DNA of 36,640 bases from Lentimicrobium sp. (lineage in GTDB: Bacteria > Bacteroidota > Bacteroidia > Bacteroidales > 4484-276): assembly GCA_012516825.1 (NCBI GenBank), contig JAAYWF010000154.1:1-36640 (forward strand), in the 5' to 3' direction. The translations under genes were made by a program, and so were the position numbers. Within the stretch, counting starts at the first letter, position 1. Every line of letters begins with the position of its first letter. The notes under the pieces were generated by a model. It was given only the letters and a program-made list of their open reading frames with translations. It did not search any database and had not been told where the DNA came from. Positions 8,665-18,851 of this stretch are shown one piece after another.

Positions 8665-9354
8665 ATGTTTTCAGCAATTTTGTTGCAAGTAAATCAGGCC
8701 GGTCAGGTAATTGATGAATCAGTAGGAGAAATTTCGATGTCATTGTGGGACTTAACACTCAAGGGCGGATGGATAATGTTGATTCTCGGAATATTTTCAG
8801 TGATAGCTATTTTTATTTTTATCGAACGATTTTTAATCCTCAAACAAGCTTCAAAGGAGGATCAAAATTTTATGGATCACATTCGCTCTTTTATTCACGA
8901 TGGAAAAATTGATGCTGCTTTAGCTCTTTGCCGTCGAACACAAAACCCGATTTCAAGGATGATAGAAAAAGGTTTACTACGTATCGGGAAACCACTCAGC
9001 GATATCAATGCTGCCATCGAAAATGTTGGGAAGTTAGAAGTTTCGAGGCTTGAAAAAAATATTGCAGGTTTGGCTACTATTGCCGGCGCTGGTCCCATGT
9101 TGGGCTTTTTGGGTACAGTAGTGGGGATGGTTAGAGCCTTTTACGACATGTCAATGGCAGGTAATAACATAGATATTGCTCTGTTGTCCACAGGTATTTA
9201 CCAAGCTATGGTTACAACTGTTGCCGGTCTTATTGTAGGGATTTTGGCTTTCATTTGTTATAATATTCTTGTGGCAAGAGTTGAAAAACTTGTATTTATT
9301 CTTGAAGCTCGTGCTTCCGAGTTTATGGATGTTTTGCATGAACCGGTCGAATAA
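8665..9354 (+). CDS. exbB: MotA/TolQ/ExbB proton channel family protein
   Basis: IAGLATIAGAGPMLGFLGTVVGMVRAF...IYQAMVTTVAGLIVGILAFICYN. Confidence 0.93.
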   Translation: MFSAILLQVNQAGQVIDESVGEISMSLWDLTLKGGWIMLILGIFSVIAIFIFIERFLILKQASKEDQNFMDHIRSFIHDGKIDAALALCRRTQNPISRMIEKGLLRIGKPLSDINAAIENVGKLEVSRLEKNIAGLATIAGAGPMLGFLGTVVGMVRAFYDMSMAGNNIDIALLSTGIYQAMVTTVAGLIVGILAFICYNILVARVEKLVFILEARASEFMDVLHEPVE

Positions 9355-9366
9355 AGCTTGATAAAC

Positions 9367-9777
9367 ATGGCAATTCAAACACGAAATAAGCGCAGTGCAC
9401 AGTTTAGCATGGCTTCCATGTCTGATCTGGTATTTTTGTTGTTGATTTTTTTCATGCTCACCTCAACGCTTGTTGCGCCCAACGCAATAAAACTATTACT
9501 GCCGCAAAGCAGTAGTAAAACAATGGCTAAACAAACTGTAACTGTATATATCAACGATCGTTTTGAATACTTTATAGGTGAAGATCAAATAGCTGTTGAT
9601 CAGATGGAGCAGCTTATCGGTGAGGCTATGGCAGGTCAGGTTGAAGGTTCTGTAGTGTTACGCGCCGATCAGTCGGTACCAGTACAGCATATTGTAAATG
9701 TGATTGATGCGGTAAATAAGATAAATGAACGTTACAACACAAAACACAAGGTAATATTAGCCACAAGGCCTAATTAA
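9367..9777 (+). CDS. exbD: ExbD/TolR family biopolymer transporter
   Basis: FSMASMSDLVFLLLIFFMLTSTLVAPNAIKLLLP...VVLRADQSVPVQHIVNVIDAV. ATG at 9367 preferred over the TTG at 9358. Confidence 0.92.
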   Translation: MAIQTRNKRSAQFSMASMSDLVFLLLIFFMLTSTLVAPNAIKLLLPQSSSKTMAKQTVTVYINDRFEYFIGEDQIAVDQMEQLIGEAMAGQVEGSVVLRADQSVPVQHIVNVIDAVNKINERYNTKHKVILATRPN

Positions 9778-9785
9778 TAATAAAA

Positions 9786-10547
9786 ATGGAGGAGCAAAAA
9801 AACAGAATCAAAGGAATTGTTGGCACATTGATATTTCATCTTGCTATCATTTTTATCCTTTTTCTTTTAGCATTGCGCACTCCATTGCCTTTGCCCGGCG
9901 AAGAGGGTGTTGAGGTTAGCCTGGGTTATGCCGAAACCGGCTCCGGATTAGTACAGCCAATAGAGTTGGCTCCTGTACAAAAAGCTGAACACACGAAGCC
10001 TAATACACAAACAAACGATATTTTGACTCAGGAAGTTGAGGAAGCGCCAGCTATTGAAGATGTTAAGCCTAAAGAGGTTAAAAAGACGGTTGAGGAAGAA
10101 AAACCTGTCAAAGAGGATCCGGTTGTAAATCCACGCGCTCTTTATACACCACATCAAACTGATTCAAAAGAAACAGGAGGACAAGGCGATGATAATAATC
10201 CCGCCGATCAAGGTAAGACAACTGGTTCAAACCAAAGTACAAAGCCTGATGGGATAGGAGGCCTTGGTAGTGGGATATCTTTCAGCCTCGAAGGGCGAGG
10301 ATCAATACATTTGCCAAAGCCTGCCTATAATTCACAAGAGCAAGGACGGGTAGTAGTTAGGATTTGGGTAAATAAGGAGGGGAAAGTTGAAAGAGCCGTA
10401 TCAGGAGTGCAAGGAACAACGATTACTGATCAGACATTAATTAAATTAGCTCAAGATGCTGCTTTGAAGGCTGTTTTTAATTCCGACCCTAATGCTGCCG
10501 ATCAACAAACAGGTACTATTACCTATAATTTTATTCGACTAAACTAA
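9786..10547 (+). CDS. Energy transducer TonB family protein
   Basis: Single N-terminal TM helix, Pro/Glu/Lys-rich linker, TonB-like C-terminus (QGRVVVRIWVNKEGKVERA...), adjacent to exbB/exbD. Confidence 0.85.
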   Translation: MEEQKNRIKGIVGTLIFHLAIIFILFLLALRTPLPLPGEEGVEVSLGYAETGSGLVQPIELAPVQKAEHTKPNTQTNDILTQEVEEAPAIEDVKPKEVKKTVEEEKPVKEDPVVNPRALYTPHQTDSKETGGQGDDNNPADQGKTTGSNQSTKPDGIGGLGSGISFSLEGRGSIHLPKPAYNSQEQGRVVVRIWVNKEGKVERAVSGVQGTTITDQTLIKLAQDAALKAVFNSDPNAADQQTGTITYNFIRLN

Positions 10548-10562
10548 CGTTCAAGATTGAAT

Positions 10563-11105
10563 TTATTCTGATCGCAATCTTTTGTTCCTTTCCCTATCAG
10601 TCTGTTTTAACTGAATTTTTGTTTCGTTTTTTTGTTTTGCAATAGTAAGGATATGATATTCAAGCTCGGTGAGTATCAGATTAAGCAATTCAGTAGATTT
10701 GTTTTGAGATTTTCTGATACTTTGTTTATCTATTAAATTCAATTGGTTGACAGAGAGGATTTCAGGTATCTTATTTATTGTTGTTACAAGCTCATTTTGT
10801 TCAAGCTCAATTAAAAAGCCGTGAATTAGTAAAAAGAAATTTTTAATCAGAGGCTCCTGGTCAGATAAATCGTGGATCAGATAATATGTTGTCCGCATAT
10901 CGCGGGTGTAAGAAAAGAATGAGAATTGCTGTGGATCGCTGTTGCTGCTCTTTTTGACAAGCATATTTTCATCACGCTGCAATTGTAACCCAAGATGTTT
11001 ATTGAGTAAATAGGCTATCCTAAAATCAGGTTGGGATGAGGTGATATTAAAAATGGCATAATCCTGATGTCCATCAAAATCTATAACAAACTTTTTTTTC
11101 TTCAT
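10563..11105 (-). CDS. IPExxxVDY-family-like protein with a degenerate signature
   Basis: Overall pattern DGHQDYAIFNITSSQPDFRIAYLLNKHLGLQL...FSFFSYTRDMRTTYYLIHDLSDQEPLIKNFFLLIHG. ATG at 11105 preferred over the upstream TTG. Confidence 0.6.
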   Translation of the reverse strand: MKKKKFVIDFDGHQDYAIFNITSSQPDFRIAYLLNKHLGLQLQRDENMLVKKSSNSDPQQFSFFSYTRDMRTTYYLIHDLSDQEPLIKNFFLLIHGFLIELEQNELVTTINKIPEILSVNQLNLIDKQSIRKSQNKSTELLNLILTELEYHILTIAKQKNETKIQLKQTDRERNKRLRSE

Positions 11106-11142
11106 TTGCAAGTAGTTTTATACATGGATAATCAAAATTAAA

Positions 11143-11823
11143 TTATTTTATTGCAACATAAATTGCTGAAATGCCACCTAATATCATCTTAGTCGTAACT
11201 TGCGAAAATCCGTAACTTTTCAAATAATCGGTTGCTTCTTGATCATTCCAGTAATTTATGGCTGAGTGAGCTAAGTAACGATAAGCACCTCGATTTCCGG
11301 ATAAAAATCCGCCTAATGGTGATGTAATATGTTTCATATAAAAATGAAAAAGTGAGCGTAGCAACTTATTCTTCGGCTGACTTGTTTCAACAATCACAAA
11401 ACGCCCACCTGGTTTTATTATCCTATAAATCTCTTTCAAAAAAATGTCATGATCAGGATTATTGAAGGTAAGGTTACGAAATGCGAAAGCAATACCTACA
11501 GAATCGAAGTGGGAGTCGGGGAACGGTATATTGGCAACATCGGCATGGATGAATGTTATATCATCAAATTTCTTTTTGTTAGCTTTCGTAATTGCCAGTT
11601 TCAGCATAGGTTTGCTGTAGTCGAGCGCAAAGACTTTGGCGCCGGATTCAGTTTTTTTTCGTATTTGCAAAGCTAAATCTCCTGTGCCTGTACAGAGATC
11701 AAGTATTTTAGAGGGGCTGTTTTTTAAAGATTCAGAGGCGGCTTTTTTTCTCCAAATAACATCAAAACGCCATGTTAACACGCGATTTACAAAATCATAT
11801 GATGGGGGTACATCCGTGAACAT
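11143..11823 (-). CDS. menG: Demethylmenaquinone methyltransferase (UbiE/MenG); the N-terminus probably extends upstream of this ATG
   Basis: PPSYDFVNRVLTWRFDVIWRKKA, DLCTGTGDLALQI, and ITSPLGGFLSGNRGAYRYLAHS. Confidence 0.92.
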   Translation of the reverse strand: MFTDVPPSYDFVNRVLTWRFDVIWRKKAASESLKNSPSKILDLCTGTGDLALQIRKKTESGAKVFALDYSKPMLKLAITKANKKKFDDITFIHADVANIPFPDSHFDSVGIAFAFRNLTFNNPDHDIFLKEIYRIIKPGGRFVIVETSQPKNKLLRSLFHFYMKHITSPLGGFLSGNRGAYRYLAHSAINYWNDQEATDYLKSYGFSQVTTKMILGGISAIYVAIK

Positions 11824-11961
11824 CTTAAGCAGCGGACGTTTATCGGGATTATAACTTATTGCGATAATATGGTAAGAATTTAAAGTTGGAAATTTTGATT
11901 AAGGAGTTAGATAGAAAGTAATGGCCGGCATAAAATTGCATATAAAATCATGATGAAAAAG

Positions 11962-14001
11962 TTACTTTCCCTCTTTTTTAAAAACCAGCGCCGTTCGGTT
12001 AGGTATATATACCTTTAGATAATGTTTGTTTGATAACGAATCGTACATTGAGGTGTAAACCCTGCTATCGTCCACACGGTTATGTCCTCCAAATTCCGGT
12101 GAGTCGGAGTTAAGGATTATTTTATAGTGCCCCGGTTCGACGATATAGAATTCATAACCAAATATTGAACGGTGAGGGTGGAAGTTGAAAACGAACATTA
12201 ACCCGCCTTTTTCAAAAACTAAGGTTTTATTTTCTTCATCATTAGCAATTTTGCTCCCATATCCGGCGCTAAGCAATTCATTTTCCTTAGCCATTTTTAT
12301 CATCTCTACATCAAATCTGTACATGAAGATGTACTTTAAATTTGGGTTGTCGCACAGCGACCATTGGCGGCGAGCATAATGATAGCTCCAGTTGTTTCCT
12401 TGCCTTGGGAAGTCAACCCACTCGGGATGCCCGAACTCGTTTCCCATAAAGTTTAGGTAGGCTTGTCCGCCAAGCGAGAGCGTTATCAGCCTGATCATCT
12501 TGTGAAGCGCTATTCCGCGTTCAATAATCAGATTGTTATCGTCTATTTGCATGTGATAATACATCTCTTTATCCATTAGCCAAAATGCTATAGTTTTATC
12601 ACCTACCAACGCTTGGTCGTGCGATTCGGCATAAGCAACTGTTTTGACATCGGGCAAGCGATCGTTTAGTACGTGATAAAAGTCGTCCATCCACCACTCT
12701 TCGTCTCTTTTCTCTTTCAAGGTCTTTATCCAGAAATCAGGTATTCCCATTGCCAGCCGGTAGTCAAAGCCTATCCCACCCTCTTCTATAGGTCGGCAAA
12801 GCCCTGGCATACCACTCACATCCTCAGCAATAGTTATTGCATCCTTTTTTATCTTATGTACCAACGTATTAGCAAGTTGAAGATAGGTAATAGCATCATA
12901 TTCGACCCCTTCGGTAAAGTATTTTTCTATTTCGCCAAAGGTTGTGTTACCATGGTGAAAATACATCATTGAGGTAACGCCGTCAAAGCGGAATCCATCG
13001 AAATGAAACTCTTCGAGCCAGTATTTTACGTTGGAAAGTAAAAATTGAATTACCTCAATTTTGCCATAATCAAAGACTTTTGAATCCCAGTTAGGATGGT
13101 TTCCGCGCTCTCCCGGATGTGTATATTGGTGATCGGTACCATCAAATTCGTTTAGCCCTTCGTTTATGTTTTTTATTGTATGAGAGTGCACTAAATCCAT
13201 AATTACTGCAATGCCCATACTATGTGCTTTTTTTATCAGTTGTTTTAACTCTTCGGGTGTCCCAAAACGGCTTGAAGGTGCAAAATAGTTGGATACATGA
13301 TATCCAAATGATCCATAATAAGGATGTTCAGCGATGGCCATCAGTTGTATGCAGTTATATCCCGACTTTTTTATGCGTGGTAGGATATTTTCGACAAACT
13401 CTACATAGGTGCCCACTCCTTCCTTTTCCTGTGCCATACCTACATGGCACTCATAAATGAACAGATTACCGATTTCGTTAATTTTGAAATTATCATCTTT
13501 CCATGAAAACGATTTAGCAGGCTGCCAAAGTTGACCGGCGAAATCCTTTGTGCTTTCATCTTGTACAACTCTGTTTATCCACACGGGCACACGCTCTTTC
13601 CAGCCGTTGGCAGCGTGAACGAGCACTTTAAATTTGCTCTTATGAACGAATTTTTCTTTATATCTCTTCTCATCAAGAAATATTTCCCACACCCCATTCT
13701 CTTTTTTTGTTAATGGATGTGAAGTCCGATTCCAATCATTAAAGTCACCAAACAAAAACAGATCGAATGCAGCAGGGGCCCACTCTCTAAAATACCAACC
13801 TTTAGCATTTTTATCCCAATGAATACCAAAATATTTGTGGGCATCTGCAAAGCTTGAAAGACTTCCATAGGTATTTATAATCTCTTTAAGACGATAGTTA
13901 TAACGATTTAATCTGTCAATCAAGTTTTGCTCTGCCGATTCGAGCCAAGGATCATTTTCGACGAGTGCTAGACGCTTTTGGGATTTATTTTTTTTTGTCA
14001 T
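11962..14001 (-). CDS. glgB: 1,4-alpha-glucan branching enzyme (GH13)
   Basis: KGWYFREWAPAAFDLFLFGDFNDW, FHFDGFRFDGVTSMMYFHHG, ITIAEDVSGMPGLCRP, YAESHDQALVGDKT, and NFMGNEFGHPEWVDFPR. Confidence 0.93.
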   Translation of the reverse strand: MTKKNKSQKRLALVENDPWLESAEQNLIDRLNRYNYRLKEIINTYGSLSSFADAHKYFGIHWDKNAKGWYFREWAPAAFDLFLFGDFNDWNRTSHPLTKKENGVWEIFLDEKRYKEKFVHKSKFKVLVHAANGWKERVPVWINRVVQDESTKDFAGQLWQPAKSFSWKDDNFKINEIGNLFIYECHVGMAQEKEGVGTYVEFVENILPRIKKSGYNCIQLMAIAEHPYYGSFGYHVSNYFAPSSRFGTPEELKQLIKKAHSMGIAVIMDLVHSHTIKNINEGLNEFDGTDHQYTHPGERGNHPNWDSKVFDYGKIEVIQFLLSNVKYWLEEFHFDGFRFDGVTSMMYFHHGNTTFGEIEKYFTEGVEYDAITYLQLANTLVHKIKKDAITIAEDVSGMPGLCRPIEEGGIGFDYRLAMGIPDFWIKTLKEKRDEEWWMDDFYHVLNDRLPDVKTVAYAESHDQALVGDKTIAFWLMDKEMYYHMQIDDNNLIIERGIALHKMIRLITLSLGGQAYLNFMGNEFGHPEWVDFPRQGNNWSYHYARRQWSLCDNPNLKYIFMYRFDVEMIKMAKENELLSAGYGSKIANDEENKTLVFEKGGLMFVFNFHPHRSIFGYEFYIVEPGHYKIILNSDSPEFGGHNRVDDSRVYTSMYDSLSNKHYLKVYIPNRTALVFKKEGK

Positions 14002-14045
14002 GTTTGATGATATGCTTTTGTAATTAAATCTATTGGTTTTAAGGT

Positions 14046-16061
14046 TTACTCATTAATTTCTTCTAGTACAATCGCTGAAATTGCCGCAACATTAACAAGA
14101 TTATTATTTATGATCCGATAACCCGACCTATTTAGTCCGTCCGAATTAAATATTTCTAACCACTTGGCTACCGGTAGTTTTATTGATTGACTTTGTTGTG
14201 ATGCGTTGTAAACAACAATCAACGATTTCCATTTCTCAGCTTCCGTAAAATCGTTTATTCTGAAAGCAACTATTCCGGGATGATTAGTGTAGAGAAAATT
14301 AAGATGTTTATTAATAAGTTCTGTATTAGTCATTTTAAAAACAGGGTACTGCTTTCGAAGTGTTATCAAATCCCTATAATAATCAAACACCTTACGGTAT
14401 GTATATTTTCTTATCCAGTCAATCTGATTAATGGAGTCAGGAGATTGGTATGAATTTTCAACCCTCTGTTTTGTACGTACGAAATCCACGCCGGCATGCA
14501 GAAAAGGGACACCTTGTGATGTCATCACAATGGTATTGGCAAGCTTATGCATTTTAATTAGATCGTTGTTGGTAGCTTCAGGGTTGGTAATGCAGAGTTT
14601 ATCGAACAGGGTATGATTATCGTGACACGAGACATAGTTGATGCATTGATACGGCTCCCCCGCCCATGGCGCGCGCGAATAATTCACCTTTGAATAATTA
14701 ACCTGATGATGCTCAGTTGCGCCCACTACTCCAAACTTAACACTTTCAGCCATCTCAAAATTACCATTTACGAATCCTTTTCCTTTATGGTCGCTCCACG
14801 ATCCTTTTATGCCATCTCTAAGGTCGTCGCTAAAGGCTGCAATCTTATCAAGTTTATATGTAAACTGTTTTAGAGCAAGTTTATCTTCAGGAAATGGGCT
14901 GTCGCCAGCTTTCCAGCCCTCTCCATAAAGAAATAAAGTAGGCTCAATGGCATGTAGTTCATTGCTGATAATATTCATGGTCTCAATATCATGTATCCCC
15001 ATCAGGTCGAACCGGAAGCCATCAATTTTATACTCGTCAACCCAATATTTTAGCGATTCTATCATAAACTTACGCATCATTGATCGTTCTGACGCTGTTT
15101 CGTTACCGCAGCCTGATGCATTCGACCATGACCCATCAGTATTATGTCTGTAATAATAACCTGGGACTAAAAGGTTGAAATTGGAATACTCTGTATCGCC
15201 GGTATGATTGTAAACAACATCAAGGATAACCCTAAGACCGTTGCGATGTAGAGCTGCAACCATCTCTTTAAATTCACGGATACGCGTTTTCGGATCGTAC
15301 GGATCGGTGGAAAATGAACCTTCAGGAACATTGTAGTTTTGTGGGTCGTATCCCCAATTATAATGGTTTTCATCAAGTTTTGTTTCATCAATTGACCGAA
15401 AGTCAAAAGCCGGTAAAAGATGTACGTGTGTTATGCCTAATTCTTTAAGATGATCAATTCCAGTTTTTTCTCCCAGTGGGGTAGTCGTTCCTTCTTCGGC
15501 GAGGCCTAAAAATTTTCCTTTATACCGAATTCCTGACTGAGGATGAATGGAGATATCGCGTATCTGAACTTCATATAGTATGATATCAGTATAGTTATCC
15601 AATTTAGGCCTTTCGATGGTGTCCCATCCTACAGGATTTGTCTCCTTCAAATCAATAATAGCTGCACGTTTTCCATTAACTCCAACCGCTTTGGCATAAA
15701 TTCCCGGCGTCTCTTTCAGCCACTCATCATTATATTTTATCTGAAAGGTATAGAAAAGATCTTTCATATCCTTTTCGAATCTGATAATCCATGTACCTTG
15801 AAGGCTTTTCTTCATTTTTTTCTCAATAACAGTCTCGCCATCAATGCCGTTTTCATAAATCTTAACTTTTACTGCTTCAGCAGTTGGCGCCCATACCCGA
15901 AACTGTGTTTCAGAAGGAGTGTAAATCATTTCAAGGTCATCACCGTTATATACGGGATAGGAAGAGTAATCATCAAAATCGAAAGGGCTTCGTTGTTTAC
16001 AAGATATATTTAACATAATGAAACTGAGTATAAACAGATATGTTAAATGTTTCTTAGCCAC
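14046..16061 (-). CDS. pulA: Type I pullulanase, predicted lipoprotein (GH13)
   Basis: FRVWAPTAEAVKVKIYENG, YNWGYDPQNYNVPEGSFSTDP, and YKIDGFRFDLMGIHD. Lipobox LNISC follows VAKKHLTYLFILSFIM when read from a GTG at 16061. Confidence 0.88.
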   Translation of the reverse strand: MAKKHLTYLFILSFIMLNISCKQRSPFDFDDYSSYPVYNGDDLEMIYTPSETQFRVWAPTAEAVKVKIYENGIDGETVIEKKMKKSLQGTWIIRFEKDMKDLFYTFQIKYNDEWLKETPGIYAKAVGVNGKRAAIIDLKETNPVGWDTIERPKLDNYTDIILYEVQIRDISIHPQSGIRYKGKFLGLAEEGTTTPLGEKTGIDHLKELGITHVHLLPAFDFRSIDETKLDENHYNWGYDPQNYNVPEGSFSTDPYDPKTRIREFKEMVAALHRNGLRVILDVVYNHTGDTEYSNFNLLVPGYYYRHNTDGSWSNASGCGNETASERSMMRKFMIESLKYWVDEYKIDGFRFDLMGIHDIETMNIISNELHAIEPTLFLYGEGWKAGDSPFPEDKLALKQFTYKLDKIAAFSDDLRDGIKGSWSDHKGKGFVNGNFEMAESVKFGVVGATEHHQVNYSKVNYSRAPWAGEPYQCINYVSCHDNHTLFDKLCITNPEATNNDLIKMHKLANTIVMTSQGVPFLHAGVDFVRTKQRVENSYQSPDSINQIDWIRKYTYRKVFDYYRDLITLRKQYPVFKMTNTELINKHLNFLYTNHPGIVAFRINDFTEAEKWKSLIVVYNASQQSQSIKLPVAKWLEIFNSDGLNRSGYRIINNNLVNVAAISAIVLEEINE

Positions 16062-16085
16062 TGCCGACTGATTAAGATTTTGCGG

Positions 16086-16093
16086 CAAAATTA
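16086..16093 (-). promoter_or_regulatory. Bacteroidota-type -7 element (TAATTTTG) for the pullulanase gene
   Basis: Minus strand TAATTTTGCCGC lies about 25 nt upstream of the proposed GTG start. Confidence 0.5.
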
Positions 16094-16151
16094 GCTAATT
16101 CTTCTTTGTATAACAGAAATTGATAAAATGAGGGGTTGACTTTCTGAAAGT

Positions 16152-16174
16152 AAAACGGTAAAGAAGGCCGTTTT
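16152..16174 (-). terminator. Candidate intrinsic terminator after the TonB-dependent receptor gene
   Basis: AAAACGG-CCTTCTTTA-CCGTTTT on the minus strand, immediately after the stop codon. Confidence 0.45.
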
Positions 16175-16175
16175 T

Positions 16176-18650
16176 TTAAAAATCATCAACGTTCATATCC
16201 GTATTTTGCATTTCAGGCTGATCGTTGAAACGGTGACGTTTGTAGTTATTAATCTTGTAGCTTAAATTAAACATTAAGAAGCGAAAATTGGGTTTCATTA
16301 TATCTTTCGAATAGAAGCCGATGCCTGACGAGGTGTTTTCCCATTTTGCGGTTTTCAAAATATCCTGCATAGATGCTGATATTGATAATTTACGATCGAA
16401 AAGCTCTTTGCGCAACGCTATGCTCGACATGAAAAATCCTTCCATTGTCCCTTGTGCAGTAATACTGGGGCCGTTATAGCTGGTATTGATTTGCAGGCGG
16501 AAATCGTGTGGCAGCTTAAACATCGCATTAGTACGTATATTCCAATTCATGCTTTCGTTGTCCACCATATTACCTTCAAGGTCTCCTTTAATGCGATAGT
16601 GAAAAAGATTTCCGGTAACGTTCAATTCAAACCATTTCCAAAGGGAGGTGTTTATCATCAACTCAGTTCCGAGAGAATAGTCGTTGTTCACATTTTCAAA
16701 AGTGTATAGAAAAGTTCCATCCGATTCCAGAGTCCTGATACGTGTTATTTTGTCGGTTGTATATCGGTAGTAGGCTTCGAAGGAGAAAAGTGATCCCCAT
16801 TTTCTTTTTTGAAACGCAAGCTCATACGAGTCGGTAAGTTCGGGTTTCAGGTTAGGGTTTCCTCTTCTGCGGTTGTAAGCATCAATATACATTACGAAAG
16901 GATCGAGCGACCAGCCTCGAGGCCGATTGATCCGGCGTGTATAACTTGCCTGAATCTGATCATTATTATCAAAAGTTTTTGAGAGATGAAGCGTTGGAAA
17001 GAAATCCCAACGATCAATAAGGGCTGGAGTTTCTGATTTCAGATTTATAATCCGTCTGTAGTTATATTCGGTTCGGAGGCCAACTTGATAACCGAATTTC
17101 TTTGTCTGATCTGAATAGATTCCATAAATGGAATGGATATCATTATCAAACTCCATTTTATTGGAATAGAGAGGGTTTTCGATCCATTCATTAATGAGCA
17201 TATCCCAAAACATAAAGTCATAATCGTCTTTACTCTGTTCGATCCGGGCTTGATATCCGGCTTCTAATTTAGCCTTTTCGCTAAGCGGATTTACATAATC
17301 CACTTTGAAACGCCAATTTGTACCTTCGCCAGGTTCTAATGTTTTAATCTTATATGGGTTAGGATCAATTATTTGCCAGTTTTCATCAGTCAAAGATTCC
17401 GATTGATCTTCAAAAGAATTATTCGTATTATCCGAGTAATTGACCATAACCTCAATCTGCTGACCTTTTTCATCAAATTTATGTTGCGAATTCAACGATA
17501 GACGATAATATGCTCTTTCACGGGTTGAGTTGTTTTGAGTGAGCAAGTTCCTCTTCAACGATTCAGGCGATGTATATTCTTCTTGATGTGAAGTAAAGCC
17601 GTGGCTAAAGTCAAATTCGCCATATTCACCATTAAATGATAAATAGGTTTTGTCGGTCATGAAATACTCTATACCCCCTCTAAGGTTATAGCCTGTACGA
17701 TGCATTTTCCTATCGCCAGCCGAAAAGAGATAACGGGTTGTATCATTGAGGTAAGCCTCCTGAATAGATTTCCTTCTTCCGCCCGAATTGAAATCTCTAT
17801 AACCTGCACCAGCAAAGAAATTAAACTTACCCTGACGGTAATTGAGTAAAAAATCAGTATTAAATTTCTTTTTAGTACCCACCGACAGGTTAAAAATTCC
17901 ATTTACGCCAGATTCCTTTTTTTGTTTCAAGATCACGTTTATGATTCCGGCAGATCCATCGGGATCGAACTTCGCTGAAGGATTTGTTATGATTTCTATC
18001 CGGTCAATGTTGCTTGCCGGAATTTGTTGCAAGGCATCACTACCCTGAAGTACACTTGGGCGGCCATCAACTAAAACGAGAAAATTGGAACTACCTCTTA
18101 AGCTAACGTCTCCATTCACATCCACGGTTACCGAAGGTGTGTTTTCTAAAGCATTTACAGCCGTTCCTCCTTGTGCCATCAAATCCTGACTGACATTAAC
18201 AACCTTTTTATCAATCTGAAATTCAATATGTTGTTTCTCGGCAGTAACTTCTACAGCTTCAAGGCTCTGCATAGCAGGGTCAAGTTTTATTAATCCAAGA
18301 TTTACCAATTTATTATTGGGTGTAACTCTAATATCACCAATGGTTAGTCTGTTAAATCCTATGAAATATATCTCTAAATAAAACCTGCCGAAAGGAATTT
18401 TTTCAAGTTCAAAACTTCCATCGTTTGCGGTTACGCCACCTGTTACCATACTCGAATCACGAACATTGAAAAGCACTATGTTAGCATATTCCATGGGCTT
18501 CCCTGAATGCGAATCACTGATCACTCCTTTGACAATTCCTTCTGGTAACATACCGCCTCCCGACCCGCCGGGACGCTGAGCAACCAACTCTATCGAAATA
18601 AAAATAACAAGTGAAAAGATGATCTTTTTAATCATAAAAATAAAACTCAA
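16176..18650 (-). CDS. TonB-dependent receptor / outer-membrane beta-barrel family protein with a CarboxypepD_reg-like N-terminal domain
   Basis: VKGVISDSHSGKPMEYANIVLFN (carboxypeptidase regulatory-like), a plug region (GGTAVNALENTPSVTVDVNGDVSLRGSSNFLVLVDGRPSVLQG...NIDRIEIITNPSAKFDPDGSAGIINVILK), and a long barrel. Confidence 0.92.
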   Translation of the reverse strand: MSFIFMIKKIIFSLVIFISIELVAQRPGGSGGGMLPEGIVKGVISDSHSGKPMEYANIVLFNVRDSSMVTGGVTANDGSFELEKIPFGRFYLEIYFIGFNRLTIGDIRVTPNNKLVNLGLIKLDPAMQSLEAVEVTAEKQHIEFQIDKKVVNVSQDLMAQGGTAVNALENTPSVTVDVNGDVSLRGSSNFLVLVDGRPSVLQGSDALQQIPASNIDRIEIITNPSAKFDPDGSAGIINVILKQKKESGVNGIFNLSVGTKKKFNTDFLLNYRQGKFNFFAGAGYRDFNSGGRRKSIQEAYLNDTTRYLFSAGDRKMHRTGYNLRGGIEYFMTDKTYLSFNGEYGEFDFSHGFTSHQEEYTSPESLKRNLLTQNNSTRERAYYRLSLNSQHKFDEKGQQIEVMVNYSDNTNNSFEDQSESLTDENWQIIDPNPYKIKTLEPGEGTNWRFKVDYVNPLSEKAKLEAGYQARIEQSKDDYDFMFWDMLINEWIENPLYSNKMEFDNDIHSIYGIYSDQTKKFGYQVGLRTEYNYRRIINLKSETPALIDRWDFFPTLHLSKTFDNNDQIQASYTRRINRPRGWSLDPFVMYIDAYNRRRGNPNLKPELTDSYELAFQKRKWGSLFSFEAYYRYTTDKITRIRTLESDGTFLYTFENVNNDYSLGTELMINTSLWKWFELNVTGNLFHYRIKGDLEGNMVDNESMNWNIRTNAMFKLPHDFRLQINTSYNGPSITAQGTMEGFFMSSIALRKELFDRKLSISASMQDILKTAKWENTSSGIGFYSKDIMKPNFRFLMFNLSYKINNYKRHRFNDQPEMQNTDMNVDDF

Positions 18651-18851
18651 AATAATTTATATAAAAAATAACAGGATTTTTGCTTCTTTGTTTTTAGACA
18701 AAAAGGCTAAAAGTATTATTCCGATAATGCCAGATTTTGTAATAAATAGTAACGAATTAACTACATTTGCTTTTTTTCTGAACAGAAAGGAAAAAAACAG
18801 ATTTAAGGTTACATTCTCTTTAAATAAATTGTTTTTCAATAATCAAATTTT

